From Paenibacillus sp. FJAT-26967 (GTDB lineage: Bacteria; Bacillota; Bacilli; Paenibacillales; NBRC-103111): a stretch of DNA of 64,000 nt. The DNA lies in assembly GCF_001541095.1 (NCBI RefSeq), contig NZ_LMXH01000002.1, positions 510,671 through 574,670 of the forward strand, written 5' to 3'. A program made the translations under genes and the position numbers. This document shows positions 16,622 through 27,129 of this stretch, one piece after another (within the stretch, counting starts at the first letter, position 1; each line of letters opens with the position of its first letter). The notes below the pieces were generated by a model. That model worked only from the letters and a program-made list of their open reading frames with translations. It was not told the DNA's origin and made no database searches.

Positions 16622-16714
16622 ACTTCACTGCTATCTCAACTGCTATCATGTATGGGAGTAGATCGCGTGTAGGCGAATGTAGGTTGTGTGAGTTATTTTT
16701 AAATGATTATCGGT

Positions 16715-16942
16715 TTAATAGTGAAGCAGCATGTCGTCAAGACGCTCGTTAAACTCTCCCAAGCTAATCAGCTCAACTTGCTTCGCATCATTCTGAAACC
16801 GGTCCAGATAAGTTTCTATATCCAGGTCGCTGTGAACATTCTCCACTAGAATGTCATTCTGCAGATGGACAATCAAAACCTGCTCATCGTCGTAAGCATA
16901 ACGGTTCCCCATCTCTTCCGCTTCTATAAAAATGGCTTCCAT
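16715..16942 (-). CDS. Hypothetical protein, 75 aa
   Basis: Not recognised. The start at 16942 is chosen because GGAGG lies 11 nt upstream; the longer open frame to 17080 has no such site. The product is acidic (MEAIFIEAEEMGNRYAY... to EFNERLDDMLLHY) with no cysteines or membrane segment. It faces the AIM24 gene and is divergent from the sulfate operon. Confidence 0.65.
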   Translation of the reverse strand: MEAIFIEAEEMGNRYAYDDEQVLIVHLQNDILVENVHSDLDIETYLDRFQNDAKQVELISLGEFNERLDDMLLHY

Positions 16943-17105
16943 ATTCAATATTACCTCCGCTTGCAGCAAGTCCCGGTTGAGAGGACCTGCTATGTCTCTA
17001 GTATGTTTCCAAGCTATTTTTACACGGCTTAAGCGGGTTTGAAACGGCTTCCTGTTATTAACAAAGAGACGGACAGGCACTTAGAAATTTTTGTAAAATT
17101 ACGTA

Positions 17106-17171
17106 TTGACACGTGATATTAGCGGGTGCTATATTGATTTATAAATAATTCTTACTAAACTTATAGGATTT
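17106..17171 (+). promoter_or_regulatory. Sulfate operon promoter with candidate CymR-like site
   Basis: TTGACA (17106-17111), 18-bp spacer, TATATT (17130-17135). At the expected start, from about 17147, the AT-rich element ATTCTTACTAAACTTATAGG looks like sites bound by the cysteine-metabolism repressor CymR in Bacillus. The promoter call is good; the CymR link is a guess from recalled motifs and pathway. Confidence 0.6.
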
Positions 17172-17267
17172 GTTTATTTTGTCCACCGGACCACCGGAGA
17201 CGCGAAGATAACTCGTAAGAATGTCGAAGATTTACCTAGTTGCCAAATCGAAAGGGGTATTTTGTTC

Positions 17268-18353
17268 ATGGCTGTACAATCACATTCTTTTAAAAAAGTG
17301 CTGGGCCGGTCGGTTATGGTCCTGACATTGACTTCGCTGCTTACCGGATTAACCGCTTGCGGCGGTGGGAACGAAACGACAGATACAAAAGTTTCGGAGA
17401 ACGGTTCTTCACCAAAAGCAATTGAACTGCTTAATGTATCTTATGACCCGACGAGAGAACTGTACCAGAAATACAATGAGGCTTTCATCAAACATTGGAA
17501 ACAAGAAAAGGGCCAGACCGTAACCATTAACCAGTCGCATGGGGGATCGGGCAAACAGGCCAGATCCGTCATAGAAGGATCGGAAGCGGATGTGGTTACG
17601 CTGGCACTTGCTTATGATATTGACCAGGTTCAAGCGGCGGGTCTGATCGACAAGGGCTGGGAAACGGAACTGAAGAATAACTCGACTCCTTACACCTCTA
17701 CGATTGTGTTCCTTGTCCGCAAAGGGAATCCGAAAGGCATCAAAGACTGGGACGATCTGGTCAAGCCGGGTGTTGCGGTCATTACGCCTAACCCTAAGAC
17801 CTCAGGCGGAGCGCGCTGGAATTATGTGGCTGCATGGGGGTATGCGCTTAAGAAGAACAACAACGATGAGGCGAAAGCGAAGGAATTTGTTACGCAGCTA
17901 TTTAAGAATGCACCGGTTCTCGGAACGGGCGCACGCGACTCGACAACTACTTTTGTAGAAAGGAACATGGGTGATGTCTTAATCGCCTGGGAGAACGAAG
18001 CTTACCTTTCGCTGAACGAACTCGGCAAAAATGAGTTTGAAATTGTAACGCCTTCCATCAGTGTTCTTGCCGAACCTCCTGTGGCCATCGTAGATAAGAA
18101 TGCCGCGAAGAAGGGGACGAAAGAAGTAGCTCAAGCATACCTGGAGTACCTGTACAGTGAAGAAGGGCAGAAAATCGCAGCAGAGAACTACTACAGGCCG
18201 CGCCTGGAATCTGTAGCCAAGCAGTATGCAGACAAATTCAAGGAAATTAACCTCTTTACGATTAATGATCCGGAATTCGGCGGCTGGGCGAAAGTGCAGA
18301 AGACCCATTTTGCCGATGGCGGCGTGTTCGACCAGATTTACAAACCGAAATAA
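17268..18353 (+). CDS. sbp: Sulfate ABC transporter, substrate-binding lipoprotein
   Basis: A 361-residue binding protein with a lipoprotein signal ending LTGLTAC (lipid-attached Cys31) and then the Sbp/CysP fold: [12 protein letters not shown] near the mature N terminus, [13 protein letters not shown] in the ligand site, and [18 protein letters not shown]. It captures sulfate (possibly thiosulfate) outside the membrane for the CysT/CysW channel encoded next. The ATG at 17268 follows AAAGGGG. First gene of the operon, so it can be made in excess. Confidence 0.93.
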   Translation: MAVQSHSFKKVLGRSVMVLTLTSLLTGLTACGGGNETTDTKVSENGSSPKAIELLNVSYDPTRELYQKYNEAFIKHWKQEKGQTVTINQSHGGSGKQARSVIEGSEADVVTLALAYDIDQVQAAGLIDKGWETELKNNSTPYTSTIVFLVRKGNPKGIKDWDDLVKPGVAVITPNPKTSGGARWNYVAAWGYALKKNNNDEAKAKEFVTQLFKNAPVLGTGARDSTTTFVERNMGDVLIAWENEAYLSLNELGKNEFEIVTPSISVLAEPPVAIVDKNAAKKGTKEVAQAYLEYLYSEEGQKIAAENYYRPRLESVAKQYADKFKEINLFTINDPEFGGWAKVQKTHFADGGVFDQIYKPK

Positions 18354-18424
18354 TGAAGCGTGCCCGGGTGCGACGGTACAAACCGGCACCACTCGGAAAG
18401 GCGATCAAGGGGACGTGTTAGCAA

Positions 18425-19258
18425 ATGGCCAGACGCAGTAAACCAAAGCGTATTCTGCCCGGGTTCGGGTTATCCATGGGTTTTACCGTGCTTTACTTAA
18501 GCTTGATTGTCTTATTTCCTTTATCTGCTGTTGTATGGAAGACGACAGGTCTGACGTTCGAACAGTTCTGGAACGCCGTGACGGATGACCGGGTCATCGC
18601 CTCCTACAAGCTCAGCTTCGGCGCTTCTCTAGCAGCGGCACTGATCAATGCGGTGTTCGGTCTGCTGATAGCCTGGGTGCTCGTCCGTTACCGCTTCCCG
18701 GGCAAGAAGATTGTCGACGCGCTCGTCGACATGCCGTTCGCGCTGCCGACGGCCGTAGCCGGTATAGCGCTGACAAGCCTGTACGACGACAACGGCTGGA
18801 TCGGCAGCATACTCGCGCCGCTCGGCATCAAGACAGCCTTCTCGCCGCTAGGCGTCGTGATTGCGCTCACGTTCATCGGTCTTCCGTTCGTAGTCCGCAC
18901 CGTGCAGCCTGTGCTGCAGGAGCTGGAGCATGAAACGGAAGAAGCGGCCGTGAGCCTCGGAGCCTCCCGCTGGCGGACGTTCCGCCGCGTTATTTTCCCG
19001 CAGCTGATGCCCGCGCTGCTGACGGGCTTCACGCTTGCATTCGCCAGAGCTATCGGCGAGTATGGATCGGTAGTCTTCATCTCCGGCAATATGCCGATGA
19101 AGACCGAGATCACGCCGCTGCTCATCATGACGAAGCTGGAGCAATATGATTATGCCGGAGCGACAGCGATTGCGCTCGTCATGCTGATCATCTCTTTCGT
19201 GCTCCTGCTGGTAACGAATGCGCTCCAAATGATATCGAACCGGCGGATAAGCGGATGA
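18425..19258 (+). CDS. cysT: Sulfate ABC transporter permease CysT (CysU)
   Basis: A 277-residue integral membrane protein with about six helices and the permease coupling loop [18 protein letters not shown] (EAA motif, about 178-195), then [12 protein letters not shown], which is typical of CysT. It forms the sulfate channel with CysW and is powered by CysA. AAGGGGA precedes the ATG. The central part is noticeably GC-rich compared with cysW. Confidence 0.93.
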   Translation: MARRSKPKRILPGFGLSMGFTVLYLSLIVLFPLSAVVWKTTGLTFEQFWNAVTDDRVIASYKLSFGASLAAALINAVFGLLIAWVLVRYRFPGKKIVDALVDMPFALPTAVAGIALTSLYDDNGWIGSILAPLGIKTAFSPLGVVIALTFIGLPFVVRTVQPVLQELEHETEEAAVSLGASRWRTFRRVIFPQLMPALLTGFTLAFARAIGEYGSVVFISGNMPMKTEITPLLIMTKLEQYDYAGATAIALVMLIISFVLLLVTNALQMISNRRISG

Positions 19259-19280
19259 CCGCGAAAGGAGCTGATACTTT

Positions 19281-20192
19281 ATGGCAGGCCAAGTAGCCGC
19301 TAATTTCGGGACGGCGTCCTCAGAACCGCCGAAGCATATTTCGGAACCGCGAGGGGTACAGTGGATTTTGATCGGCACAGCCCTGCTTTTCCTTACGCTG
19401 CTGCTCGTTTTACCACTCGCGACCGTGTTTATTCAAGCCTTCAGGAAAGGCTGGGAAGTGTACATCGCCGCTCTGACTCAGAAGGAAGCTCTTGCGGCTA
19501 TCAAACTCACTTTGACGACCGCGGCTATTGCGGTTCCGCTCAACGTTATATTCGGCATAGCCGCTGCATGGGCGATTACGAAGTTTCGTTTCCGCGGCAA
19601 AAACGTCCTTATTACTCTGATTGACTTGCCTTTCGCTATTTCACCGGTTATTGCCGGACTTGTATTTGTTCTTCTTTTTGGAGCACAGGGATGGTTCGGC
19701 CCCTTTCTCGCGGAGAATGACATCAAGATCTTGTTCGCTCTTCCCGGAATTGTCTTAGCGACTGTGTTCGTCACCTTCCCGTTCGTTGCACGTGAACTTA
19801 TTCCTCTCATGCAGTCCCAGGGGACGCAGGAAGAAGAAGCTGCGGCAACGCTGGGCGCCAAAGGCTGGCGGATTTTCTGGAAGGTGACGATCCCGAACAT
19901 CAAATGGGGTCTCTTGTACGGTATTATTCTTTGTAATGCCAGAGCAATGGGAGAATTCGGTGCTGTATCGGTTGTGTCGGGTCATATCCGGGGCAAGACG
20001 AATACCGTCCCGCTTCATATCGAAATTTTATATAACGAATATCAGTTCGCGGCTTCTTTTGCGGTAGCTTCCCTGCTCGTGCTGCTTGCCGTCTTGACCT
20101 TGATTGTCAAAAGCCTTGTGGAATGGAAGTTTCACCAGACCAGCAGGCAAAACGCCGAGACCGGCTCAAACTCAGTGAACGGGGGAAGTTAA
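19281..20192 (+). CDS. cysW: Sulfate ABC transporter permease CysW
   Basis: A 303-residue membrane protein, partner of CysT. It has six hydrophobic segments, the coupling loop [19 protein letters not shown] and the CysW-like [18 protein letters not shown] that follows. The extra N-terminal 25 residues are cytoplasmic. It lies 22 bp after cysT and 3 bp before cysA. Confidence 0.93.
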   Translation: MAGQVAANFGTASSEPPKHISEPRGVQWILIGTALLFLTLLLVLPLATVFIQAFRKGWEVYIAALTQKEALAAIKLTLTTAAIAVPLNVIFGIAAAWAITKFRFRGKNVLITLIDLPFAISPVIAGLVFVLLFGAQGWFGPFLAENDIKILFALPGIVLATVFVTFPFVARELIPLMQSQGTQEEEAAATLGAKGWRIFWKVTIPNIKWGLLYGIILCNARAMGEFGAVSVVSGHIRGKTNTVPLHIEILYNEYQFAASFAVASLLVLLAVLTLIVKSLVEWKFHQTSRQNAETGSNSVNGGS

Positions 20193-20195
20193 CCA

Positions 20196-21251
20196 ATGCA
20201 TATCCGCGTACAAGGGATTAACAAATCATTCGGCTCATACGAGGCGGCCAAGGACATTTCGTTCGAGATTCAGCAGGGAAAACTAATCGGCCTGCTCGGC
20301 CCGAGCGGCGGGGGCAAAACAACGATTCTCCGTATGCTTGCCGGCCTGGAGCAGCCGGATTCCGGCCAAATTCTGTTCCACGGTGAACAGGTCAACAACC
20401 TTATGCCTCAAGAGAGACATATCGGTTTCGTCTTCCAGAATTATGCGCTCTTCAAACATATGACTGTCTTCGAAAACATCGCTTTCGGTCTCCGCGTTCA
20501 GAAGCGCAGCAAGACGGAAATCCGTTCCCGAGTCGAGGAACTGCTTCAGCTGACCGGACTGAACGGCCTGGAGAAGCGTCTGCCTCATCAGTTATCGGGC
20601 GGACAGCGGCAGCGGGTCGCTTTTGCCAGAGCCTTGGCGCCCGAACCACAGCTGCTGCTGCTCGATGAGCCTTTTGCAGCCATTGACGCCAAGGTTCGTA
20701 AAGAGCTGCGCAGCTGGCTCCGGGAGATGATCAGCAGAGTCGGCATCACAACCATTTTTGTAACGCATGATCAGGAGGAAGCTGTCGAAGTCGCCGACGA
20801 GATCATGATTGTGAACAAAGGCAGGATCGAGCAAAAAGGATCGCCGCTGGACATCTACAAGGAACCGTCGACTCCGTTCGTCGCTTCGTTTATCGGAGAG
20901 TCTTCTCCGCTTGCGGAAGCAGGTTCGCTGATCGGCTTCGAGGAAGAAGGGGAACTGGCGGCCATTGTTCGTCCGGAGTTCGTTGAAATCGGGCTTCCGC
21001 ACGAAATCAGCCGTCAGACGGCTGCTGCCGATGGAGTGGTTCACAGCACGTATTTCCGGGGATCCAACTGGCAGGTGGAAGTCGATACGGGCCCTTACCG
21101 GCTGATCGGGTATCGTTCACTGGAGCAGGCTCCTTTAGAGCCGGGTGATCAGGTACGTGTGCTGGTTCATCGTTTATACGTCTTTGACGGAACTCAGACG
21201 AGAACGGTTGAGAATGCTCTTAAATATGATCCCATGCCGGTTCACATCTGA
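20196..21251 (+). CDS. cysA: Sulfate ABC transporter ATP-binding protein CysA
   Basis: A 351-residue ATPase: Walker A GPSGGGKTT, Q-loop VFQNYALFKHMTV, signature LSGGQRQR, Walker B LLLLDEPFAAID and switch THDQEEA. The C-terminal about 110 residues form a TOBE-like regulatory domain containing IVRPEFVEIG. It energises CysT/CysW in sulfate uptake. The start lies 3 bp after cysW. Confidence 0.95.
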   Translation: MHIRVQGINKSFGSYEAAKDISFEIQQGKLIGLLGPSGGGKTTILRMLAGLEQPDSGQILFHGEQVNNLMPQERHIGFVFQNYALFKHMTVFENIAFGLRVQKRSKTEIRSRVEELLQLTGLNGLEKRLPHQLSGGQRQRVAFARALAPEPQLLLLDEPFAAIDAKVRKELRSWLREMISRVGITTIFVTHDQEEAVEVADEIMIVNKGRIEQKGSPLDIYKEPSTPFVASFIGESSPLAEAGSLIGFEEEGELAAIVRPEFVEIGLPHEISRQTAAADGVVHSTYFRGSNWQVEVDTGPYRLIGYRSLEQAPLEPGDQVRVLVHRLYVFDGTQTRTVENALKYDPMPVHI

Positions 21252-21292
21252 CCGGAACCTGCATAATTCGCACCAGGAAAGGAATAAGGCTT

Positions 21293-22126
21293 ATGGAACA
21301 TCACATCACGATCCCATGCGGGGAGCTGGAGCTTGCAGCGACGCTGCATTATCCAACAGACAAAGAAGGGGCGGACTGCCGCGGAGGCAGCGGCAAATGG
21401 CCGGTTATCGTCATCTGTCACGGTTTTATCGGAAACCGGATCGGAGTTGACCGGCTGTTCGTCAAAGCAGCGAGGGCGTTCAGCAGCCAGGGCTATATGG
21501 TCCTGCGCTTCGATTATGCCGGCTGTGGCGAAAGTACCGGGGATTACGGGTCTGAGGGGCTTGACGCCATGATTGTCCAGACTCGCCGCGTACTGGATTA
21601 TGCACTCAGCCTCGACTGCGTCGATTCCCATCAGGTGGTGCTGCTCGGTCACAGTCTCGGCGGCGCTGTCGCTTTACTGACAGCAGCATCCGACCGCCGT
21701 GTCCGGACGCTCGTGATGTGGTCGGCAGTAGCTCATCCTCACAACGATATTGTTCGAATCGTCGGAAAGGACGCTTATCGTCAGCTGGAAGCAGATAAGG
21801 GCATTGATCATAAAGGGTACCTGCTTACCCCGGTATTTTTCGATTCGCTCTCCAAACATCAGCCGTTCGAGCAGCTGCGTAAATTCGGGGGAGATGTTCT
21901 CATCGCCCACGGTACTGCAGACGATGATATCCCGGTTGACTATGCGCCTCTTTATCAAAAAATGTTCTGGCTGAGGGCAGACGGGCAGTGCGATCTTGAA
22001 CTTATTTTTCAAGCGGATCATACGTTTTCGAACCGGGACAGTACGCTTACACTGATCGGGAAGACGTCCGCATGGCTGCTGGATCTGCAGAAGCGTAAGA
22101 AGGAATGGTACGATTGGATGATTTGA
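21293..22126 (+). CDS. Alpha/beta hydrolase in the sulfate operon
   Basis: A 277-residue serine hydrolase: HGFIGNR oxyanion loop, nucleophile GHSLGG (about residue 124), Asp in AHGTADDDIP and His in ADHTFSN. The fold and size fit a carboxylesterase/acyl-hydrolase group. It begins 41 bp after cysA with no terminator between, so it is likely transcribed with the transporter. A role in releasing sulfur or ester groups is possible, but nothing in the sequence gives the substrate. Confidence 0.85.
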   Translation: MEHHITIPCGELELAATLHYPTDKEGADCRGGSGKWPVIVICHGFIGNRIGVDRLFVKAARAFSSQGYMVLRFDYAGCGESTGDYGSEGLDAMIVQTRRVLDYALSLDCVDSHQVVLLGHSLGGAVALLTAASDRRVRTLVMWSAVAHPHNDIVRIVGKDAYRQLEADKGIDHKGYLLTPVFFDSLSKHQPFEQLRKFGGDVLIAHGTADDDIPVDYAPLYQKMFWLRADGQCDLELIFQADHTFSNRDSTLTLIGKTSAWLLDLQKRKKEWYDWMI

Positions 22127-22151
22127 TACGATAAAAGAGAGGTTGATGGGG

Positions 22152-22367
22152 ATGGCCAAACCAGTTGAACTGAATGAACTCTGGATTGAACGTATTATCC
22201 AAAGCATTAACGGGTTAGAGTATGGCACGGTTCAAATCATTATTCATGACGGCCGAATTGCCCAAATCGAACGGACAGAGCGTAAACGCTTCGATAACGA
22301 AACCAAACAAGCCGCTAACGGCTCCAAACTGCACGTGGAGCGCAAGGTGAGCGATGGAAGAAGTTGA
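22152..22367 (+). CDS. YezD-family small protein (DUF2292)
   Basis: A 71-residue protein with the YezD-like core ELWIERIIQSINGLEYGTVQ followed by IIIHDGRIAQIERTER, a short alpha then beta-hairpin form. YezD-like proteins are often encoded near sulfate or cysteine genes in Firmicutes, as here at the end of the sulfate operon; their function is unknown. ATG 22152 is chosen for spacing from GAGAGG; 22146 is the alternative. Confidence 0.8.
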   Translation: MAKPVELNELWIERIIQSINGLEYGTVQIIIHDGRIAQIERTERKRFDNETKQAANGSKLHVERKVSDGRS

Positions 22368-22402
22368 TTTAGCTTGCTCGGTGACACTCAGAGCGGAATA
22401 GG

Positions 22403-22431
22403 CCCGGATTCTATGAGAATCCGGGTTCTTT
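22403..22431 (+). terminator. Terminator of the sulfate operon
   Basis: Ten-bp stem CCCGGATTCT / AGAATCCGGG with a 3-nt loop, then TTCTTT. Confidence 0.85.
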
Positions 22432-22543
22432 GCTGTTCCGGCTTGAATATCAACCCGTTGGAAACGCTATTTAATAAAGGCATCCAGGTGATCTCTCCTT
22501 GATTTCGTGATACAATTCATGATTAGCAGCAGCAAGGAAAGGA

Positions 22544-23863
22544 ATGGGACATTTTTTGAACAAGGTAAGCGAATGGTTTCAATTACAAGAACGAAACACC
22601 ACTTTGTCGACGGAAGTGCTGGCCGGTTTTACCACCTTCATGACCATGGCTTTTGTGGTGATTGTCAATCCAGGGATTCTAAGCGAGGCCGGGATGGATT
22701 TTCATGCCGTCTTTGCTGCAACGATCCTAACGACGATTTTATCTACGCTGATCATAGCATTAGCCGGTAATTATCCGATCGTGATTGCCCCGGGGATGGG
22801 GATCAATGCTTTCTTTGCCTTTGGCGCTGTGCAGGGAGCGGGAGTTTCGTGGCAGGTTGCGCTGGGCTCTGTTTTTCTGGCGGGTATATTGTTTATGCTG
22901 GTTTCTTTAAGCCGTCATGGTAGGCTTCTGATCGAAACCATTCCGGCATCGCTTAAATATGCGATTACAGCAGGCACAGGATTGTTTATATGTTTTGTAG
23001 GGCTTCAAAATGCTAAACTCATCGTGGCTTCTCCGGATACGTTAGTCATGTTCGGAAGCTTGCATGAACCCGGGACTCTTCTTGCCTGCATCGGGCTGAT
23101 CGTGACTCTCGTACTGATGTCATACCGGGTCCGGGGCGCCTTATTTATCGGGATGCTGATCAGTTCGCTCATCGGTTGGCTCATGGGCCTGCTCGTGCTG
23201 CCTGATCAATGGTTTGCATGGCCCGGGGGCATGGGCGGAACGTGGATGCAGCTGGATATTAAAGGCGTATTCGAACAGGGGTTATTCGCGCTAACCTTTA
23301 CGTTCCTGCTGATCTCGGTATTCGATACGACGGGCACTCTGGTGAGTCTGGCAGAGCAGGCGGGGTTAATGAAAGAGGGCAAATTCCCACGCTCACGAAG
23401 CGCTTTGATGGCTAATGCAGCCGGCGTGACAGCAGGCGGACTGATGGGTACAAGTCCGGTCACGACACTGATTGAATCAGGGTCCGGAATCGCCGCCGGA
23501 GGCCGCACCGGACTTACGGCAATCGTAACCTGCCTGCTGCTGGGTACTGTCGCCTTCCTGGCACCGGTAGCGGAGACTTTGGCGAGTCTGCCTTCGATCA
23601 CTGCTCCGGCCTTGATAATCGTCGGGTACTATATGATCAAAGATTTGCTGCACATTGACTGGAATAACTTCGAAGAGTCGTTTCCGGCCTTCCTCGTTAT
23701 TGTGTCCATGCCGCTTACGTACAGTGTTTCAACAAGTATAGGCATCGGATTTATTTTTTATATTGTACTGAAGGCGGCGCGGGGACATTTCAGGGAAGTG
23801 CATCCCGTTCTTTATGTATTCGCGGCTTTGTTCGTTATCCAGATCGGATGGCTGCAGCCCTGA
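22544..23863 (+). CDS. NCS2-family purine permease (PbuG/PbuO type)
   Basis: A 439-residue transporter with about 13 hydrophobic segments. The N-terminal [20 protein letters not shown] and the later [33 protein letters not shown] are those of the AzgA-like branch that imports adenine, guanine or hypoxanthine with protons. No purine riboswitch is visible in the short leader. The ATG follows AAGGAAAGG. Confidence 0.9.
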   Translation: MGHFLNKVSEWFQLQERNTTLSTEVLAGFTTFMTMAFVVIVNPGILSEAGMDFHAVFAATILTTILSTLIIALAGNYPIVIAPGMGINAFFAFGAVQGAGVSWQVALGSVFLAGILFMLVSLSRHGRLLIETIPASLKYAITAGTGLFICFVGLQNAKLIVASPDTLVMFGSLHEPGTLLACIGLIVTLVLMSYRVRGALFIGMLISSLIGWLMGLLVLPDQWFAWPGGMGGTWMQLDIKGVFEQGLFALTFTFLLISVFDTTGTLVSLAEQAGLMKEGKFPRSRSALMANAAGVTAGGLMGTSPVTTLIESGSGIAAGGRTGLTAIVTCLLLGTVAFLAPVAETLASLPSITAPALIIVGYYMIKDLLHIDWNNFEESFPAFLVIVSMPLTYSVSTSIGIGFIFYIVLKAARGHFREVHPVLYVFAALFVIQIGWLQP

Positions 23864-23934
23864 ATGGATTAAGCAAGACTGGAAGAGGTTGTAAGAGCGA
23901 AATCACTTTACTTAAGAAAGGGACGGGTGAAGAA

Positions 23935-24921
23935 ATGAAGCAATCCCACTTTCATTTAGACACCGGTGCAGGCTCGTCCGTTTTTGTCCATTTGTGGGAG
24001 CCGGAAGCGGGGACGCTGCCTCAGGGAATCGTGCAGATCGCACATGGTATGGCCGAGCATGCGGGCAGATACAGCCGTTTTGCAGAACAGCTGACCGCAG
24101 GAGGTTATATTGTATACGCCAATGACCACCGCGGACATGGCCGCACCGCCTTGAATGCAGATGATCTGGGTTATCCGGGCCGGGATGGTTTCAACGGGAT
24201 GACCTCGGATATCATTACGCTTGCCATGCAGGCCCGTAAGAATCACCCGGGACTTCCGCTCTTTTTATTCGCGCACAGCATGGGGTCTTTCCTGGCGCAG
24301 AAGGTTCTGTACCGGGCGCCTGAACTTTACCGGGGCGTTATTCTCTGCGGGACGAACGGTCCGCACGGCAGCATCTTGAAAGCGGGATCGGCGCTCGCCA
24401 ATTTAATCATTCTGCGTAAAGGTGACCGGTTCAGAGGCAAGCTGTTAACGCATCTGGCACTCGGCAGCTTTAATATTCCTTTCCGCCCGAACCGTACGGA
24501 GTTTGACTGGCTGAGTTCGGATGACAAGGAAGTGGATAAGTTTATTGAAGATCCGCTCTGCGGATACGTCTGTACGACTAACTTTTTCAAGGAGTTTTTC
24601 TCGCACCTGGGACAAATTCATTTAAAGAAGCATCTCAAGCTCATTCCAAAGGATCTTCCCATTTATCTGATTGCAGGTGACAAAGATCCGGTCGGAGGAC
24701 AGGGCAAAGGGGTACTCGCTCTTCAGAGTATATACGGCAAGCTGGGACTGAGTCATGTGGAGTGCAAACTTTATGCGAACAAAAGACATGAGCTGCTGAA
24801 CGAAGTGAACCGGGATGAAGTGGCAAGCGACATTATGGTTTGGCTGGAGCGGACCCGCAGGGGAGTGCAGCAGCACGACCAACCGATAGATGAGCAAGTC
24901 TTGCCTCAGCTTCAAGAATAA
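23935..24921 (+). CDS. Alpha/beta hydrolase (monoacylglycerol lipase-like)
   Basis: A 328-residue serine hydrolase of the PldB/monoglyceride lipase group: HGMAEHAGRYSRFA near the N terminus, YANDHRGHGR, nucleophile in FAHSMGSF, acid in AGDKDPVG and the His in KRHELLNE. It is probably cytosolic, cleaving monoglycerides or lysophospholipids. The ATG at 23935 is preferred to the longer frame because it has the better context. It lies 71 bp after the purine permease and may be co-transcribed with it. Confidence 0.88.
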   Translation: MKQSHFHLDTGAGSSVFVHLWEPEAGTLPQGIVQIAHGMAEHAGRYSRFAEQLTAGGYIVYANDHRGHGRTALNADDLGYPGRDGFNGMTSDIITLAMQARKNHPGLPLFLFAHSMGSFLAQKVLYRAPELYRGVILCGTNGPHGSILKAGSALANLIILRKGDRFRGKLLTHLALGSFNIPFRPNRTEFDWLSSDDKEVDKFIEDPLCGYVCTTNFFKEFFSHLGQIHLKKHLKLIPKDLPIYLIAGDKDPVGGQGKGVLALQSIYGKLGLSHVECKLYANKRHELLNEVNRDEVASDIMVWLERTRRGVQQHDQPIDEQVLPQLQE

Positions 24922-24964
24922 GTGTGAATTGATTACAGCGAATCATACGAATACGGGTAAATCC

Positions 24965-24990
24965 GGCCGCTCTTGAAGCGGTCTTTTTTT
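24965..24990 (+). terminator. Terminator
   Basis: Stem CCGCT/AGCGG extended by GG/TC pairs, followed by TTTTTTT. Confidence 0.75.
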
Positions 24991-25072
24991 GTATGAAAGG
25001 AGAGAAGAGGCGTGTATTATGGTAAAATAAGGGAAGTTAATTTGACGAAGACTGCTAAGGGGGCTTCTATTC

Positions 25073-25531
25073 TTGTATATCCAGTTAATTATCGGTCTGA
25101 TTGCAGGATCCGTCATTTTCTTCAAGCTGTTTCAATCGGTGCAGGCTAAAAAGCATGTTGGTTTTGTATACGCCCAAGGGAACGTGCGAAAGATGAGCTG
25201 GACGTTAGCTTTAGCTTACCTGGCGCTGTTCTTTACCTTTGGGGGAAACGAATGGCTTCTGATTACAATAAGTGCCGTTTGTGTGCTGCACCTGAATCAT
25301 TCTGAGCATTTCTATCTCGGAGAGAATGGGCTCTGTATAGCCAGACATTTTTATACAAAAGAAAAATTAATCAGTTACGAAATTACAGAAGGCGATCATG
25401 GCGAAATTAGGATTATAGTAGCCGGAATTATAGAGCCTGTTACGCTAAACTTCTCGGATATCGAGCATAAGAAAGAGCTGGAGATTCAGGTTTCATATTA
25501 CTTTCGGGATGTGAGTATTCCGGCAAAGTGA
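25073..25531 (+). CDS. Hypothetical membrane protein, 152 aa
   Basis: Not recognised. It starts at TTG with AAGGGGG about 9 nt upstream. Three hydrophobic segments occupy about residues 4-20, 42-56 and 60-72; the C-terminal half is a soluble, beta-rich domain (YLGENGLCIARHFY... EIRIIVAGIIEPVTLNF) resembling PH-like domains that follow membrane anchors in Firmicutes, though that likeness is only by eye. Confidence 0.7.
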   Translation: MYIQLIIGLIAGSVIFFKLFQSVQAKKHVGFVYAQGNVRKMSWTLALAYLALFFTFGGNEWLLITISAVCVLHLNHSEHFYLGENGLCIARHFYTKEKLISYEITEGDHGEIRIIVAGIIEPVTLNFSDIEHKKELEIQVSYYFRDVSIPAK

Positions 25532-25559
25532 GAACAATCGATCAGGAATGACCGCAAAT

Positions 25560-25618
25560 TAAAAAACGTCTTCTGCAGGAAGGCCTGTTACAGGCCATGC
25601 ATGAAGACGTTTATTTCT
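25560..25618. terminator. Bidirectional terminator
   Basis: Between convergent genes: AAACGTCTTC...GAAGACGTTT with inner GGCCTGTTACAGGCC, flanked by A and T runs on both sides. Confidence 0.85.
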
Positions 25619-25641
25619 TGACTGGGTGATGGCGACGCGGA

Positions 25642-27129
25642 TTAACTTTGCAAACCTAGTGAAATGTACTTGATCTCCACATACTCCTCGATACCATATT
25701 TACCGCCTTCACGTCCGAGGCCGCTTTCTTTCATTCCTCCGAAAGGAGCCTGCGCCGATGATGGGAGGCCGTCATTAACCCCCACAATACCGAATTGAAG
25801 GCGTTCGGCTATACGGATCGCCTGATTAAGATTCGATGTGAATAGGTAGGATGCGAGACCGAAGGGAGAATCGTTCGCTTGACGGACCGCATCTTCTGGA
25901 TCTTCGAACTCAACAATGGGCGCTACCGGTCCGAAAGTTTCCTCCTGCATAATTTCCATTGAGGCATCGACACCGGTCAGCAGAGTCGGTTCATAGAAGT
26001 AGCCGTCATGCCCTGCTATCTTAACGGCTTGGCCCCCGGTCACAATCTTGGCTCCTCGGCTGACCGCATTCTCGACTTGACGAATGACTTTATTCATCCC
26101 GTCTTCGTCGATCAGGGGGCCGATCGAGGTGTCAGACTTCATCCCGTCTCCGACTTTCAGACGGGCCATTTTCTCTCCAAGAAGCCGTTCAAACTTCAGG
26201 CGGATGCCCTTCTGTACATAAATGCGGTTGGCACAGACGCAGGTCTGGCCGGCGTTGCGGAACTTGGACAACAGAGTCTGCTCGGCAGCCAGTTCCGCGT
26301 CGGCGTCGTCCAGTACAATAACAGGCGCATGACCGCCAAGTTCCAACGAAATTTTCTTCATCGTAGCGGCTGACGCACGCATAATATGTTTGCCGACTTC
26401 GGTTGAGCCGGTGAACGTGACTTTAGCAACGCGGGAATCCTCGAACAACGTATCGCCGATGACGGATGATTTGCCGGTGATAACGTTCAGCACACCCGCA
26501 GGGACGCCCGCTTCTTCCGCAAGTTTGGCCATATAGAGGGCTGTAAGCGGCGTCTGGCCGGCAGGTTTGACAATGCAGGTGCAACCGGAAGCCAGAGCAG
26601 GCGCAACTTTGCGGGTAATCATGGCGGCGGGGAAGTTCCAAGGCGTGATAGCGGCTATGACCCCGACAGGCTGACGGATTACGAACATCCGTTTATTCGC
26701 AGTCGAGGCCGGGATGATGTCGCCGTACAACCTTTTTCCTTCTTCGGCATACCAGGAAATGAAGCTGGCCGCATAAGCGATTTCGCCTTTGGCTTCCTCA
26801 TAAGGTTTACCTTGTTCGGCGGTCATCAGCTTCGCCAGTTCGTCCTGGTGCTCCATCATCAGGCTGTACCAGTTCATGAGGATAGCCGAACGTTCGTATG
26901 CGGAAGTTGCGCTCCAGGTCTGAAAAGCTTGATGCGCTGCTGAAATCGCCTGTAGTGTTTCCTCTTTACCGCATACAGGAACAGTAGCGATTTCCTTGAG
27001 CGTGGATGGATTCAGCACGGGGTTGGTTTTACCGCTTCCGGAGGGAATCCACTCGCCGTTGATCAGGTTAAACCAATCCTCATCGTTTCTATGCTTTTCA
27101 TTTCTATGTAGTGAGGGGATAGTCATCAT
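25642..27129 (-). CDS. gabD: NAD(P)-dependent succinate-semialdehyde dehydrogenase-like protein
   Basis: A 495-residue aldehyde dehydrogenase. It shows ITPWNFP and the cofactor loop FTGSTEVGKHIM, the base Glu in LELGGHAP, the nucleophile Cys in NAGQTCVCANR and EETFGPVAP. These, with the C-terminal PFGGMKESGLGREGG, fit the GabD subgroup (succinic semialdehyde to succinate in GABA breakdown). No gabT is nearby, so the true aldehyde could differ. Start 27129 follows AAGGAGG. Confidence 0.85.
   Translation of the reverse strand: MMTIPSLHRNEKHRNDEDWFNLINGEWIPSGSGKTNPVLNPSTLKEIATVPVCGKEETLQAISAAHQAFQTWSATSAYERSAILMNWYSLMMEHQDELAKLMTAEQGKPYEEAKGEIAYAASFISWYAEEGKRLYGDIIPASTANKRMFVIRQPVGVIAAITPWNFPAAMITRKVAPALASGCTCIVKPAGQTPLTALYMAKLAEEAGVPAGVLNVITGKSSVIGDTLFEDSRVAKVTFTGSTEVGKHIMRASAATMKKISLELGGHAPVIVLDDADAELAAEQTLLSKFRNAGQTCVCANRIYVQKGIRLKFERLLGEKMARLKVGDGMKSDTSIGPLIDEDGMNKVIRQVENAVSRGAKIVTGGQAVKIAGHDGYFYEPTLLTGVDASMEIMQEETFGPVAPIVEFEDPEDAVRQANDSPFGLASYLFTSNLNQAIRIAERLQFGIVGVNDGLPSSAQAPFGGMKESGLGREGGKYGIEEYVEIKYISLGLQS

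Noticed and set aside
17141-17267. SAM (S-box) riboswitch before the sulfate operon
   Set aside because: No S-box conserved blocks; the leader is short and AT-rich.
22440-22543. Purine riboswitch before the purine permease
   Set aside because: The conserved purine aptamer core is not present.
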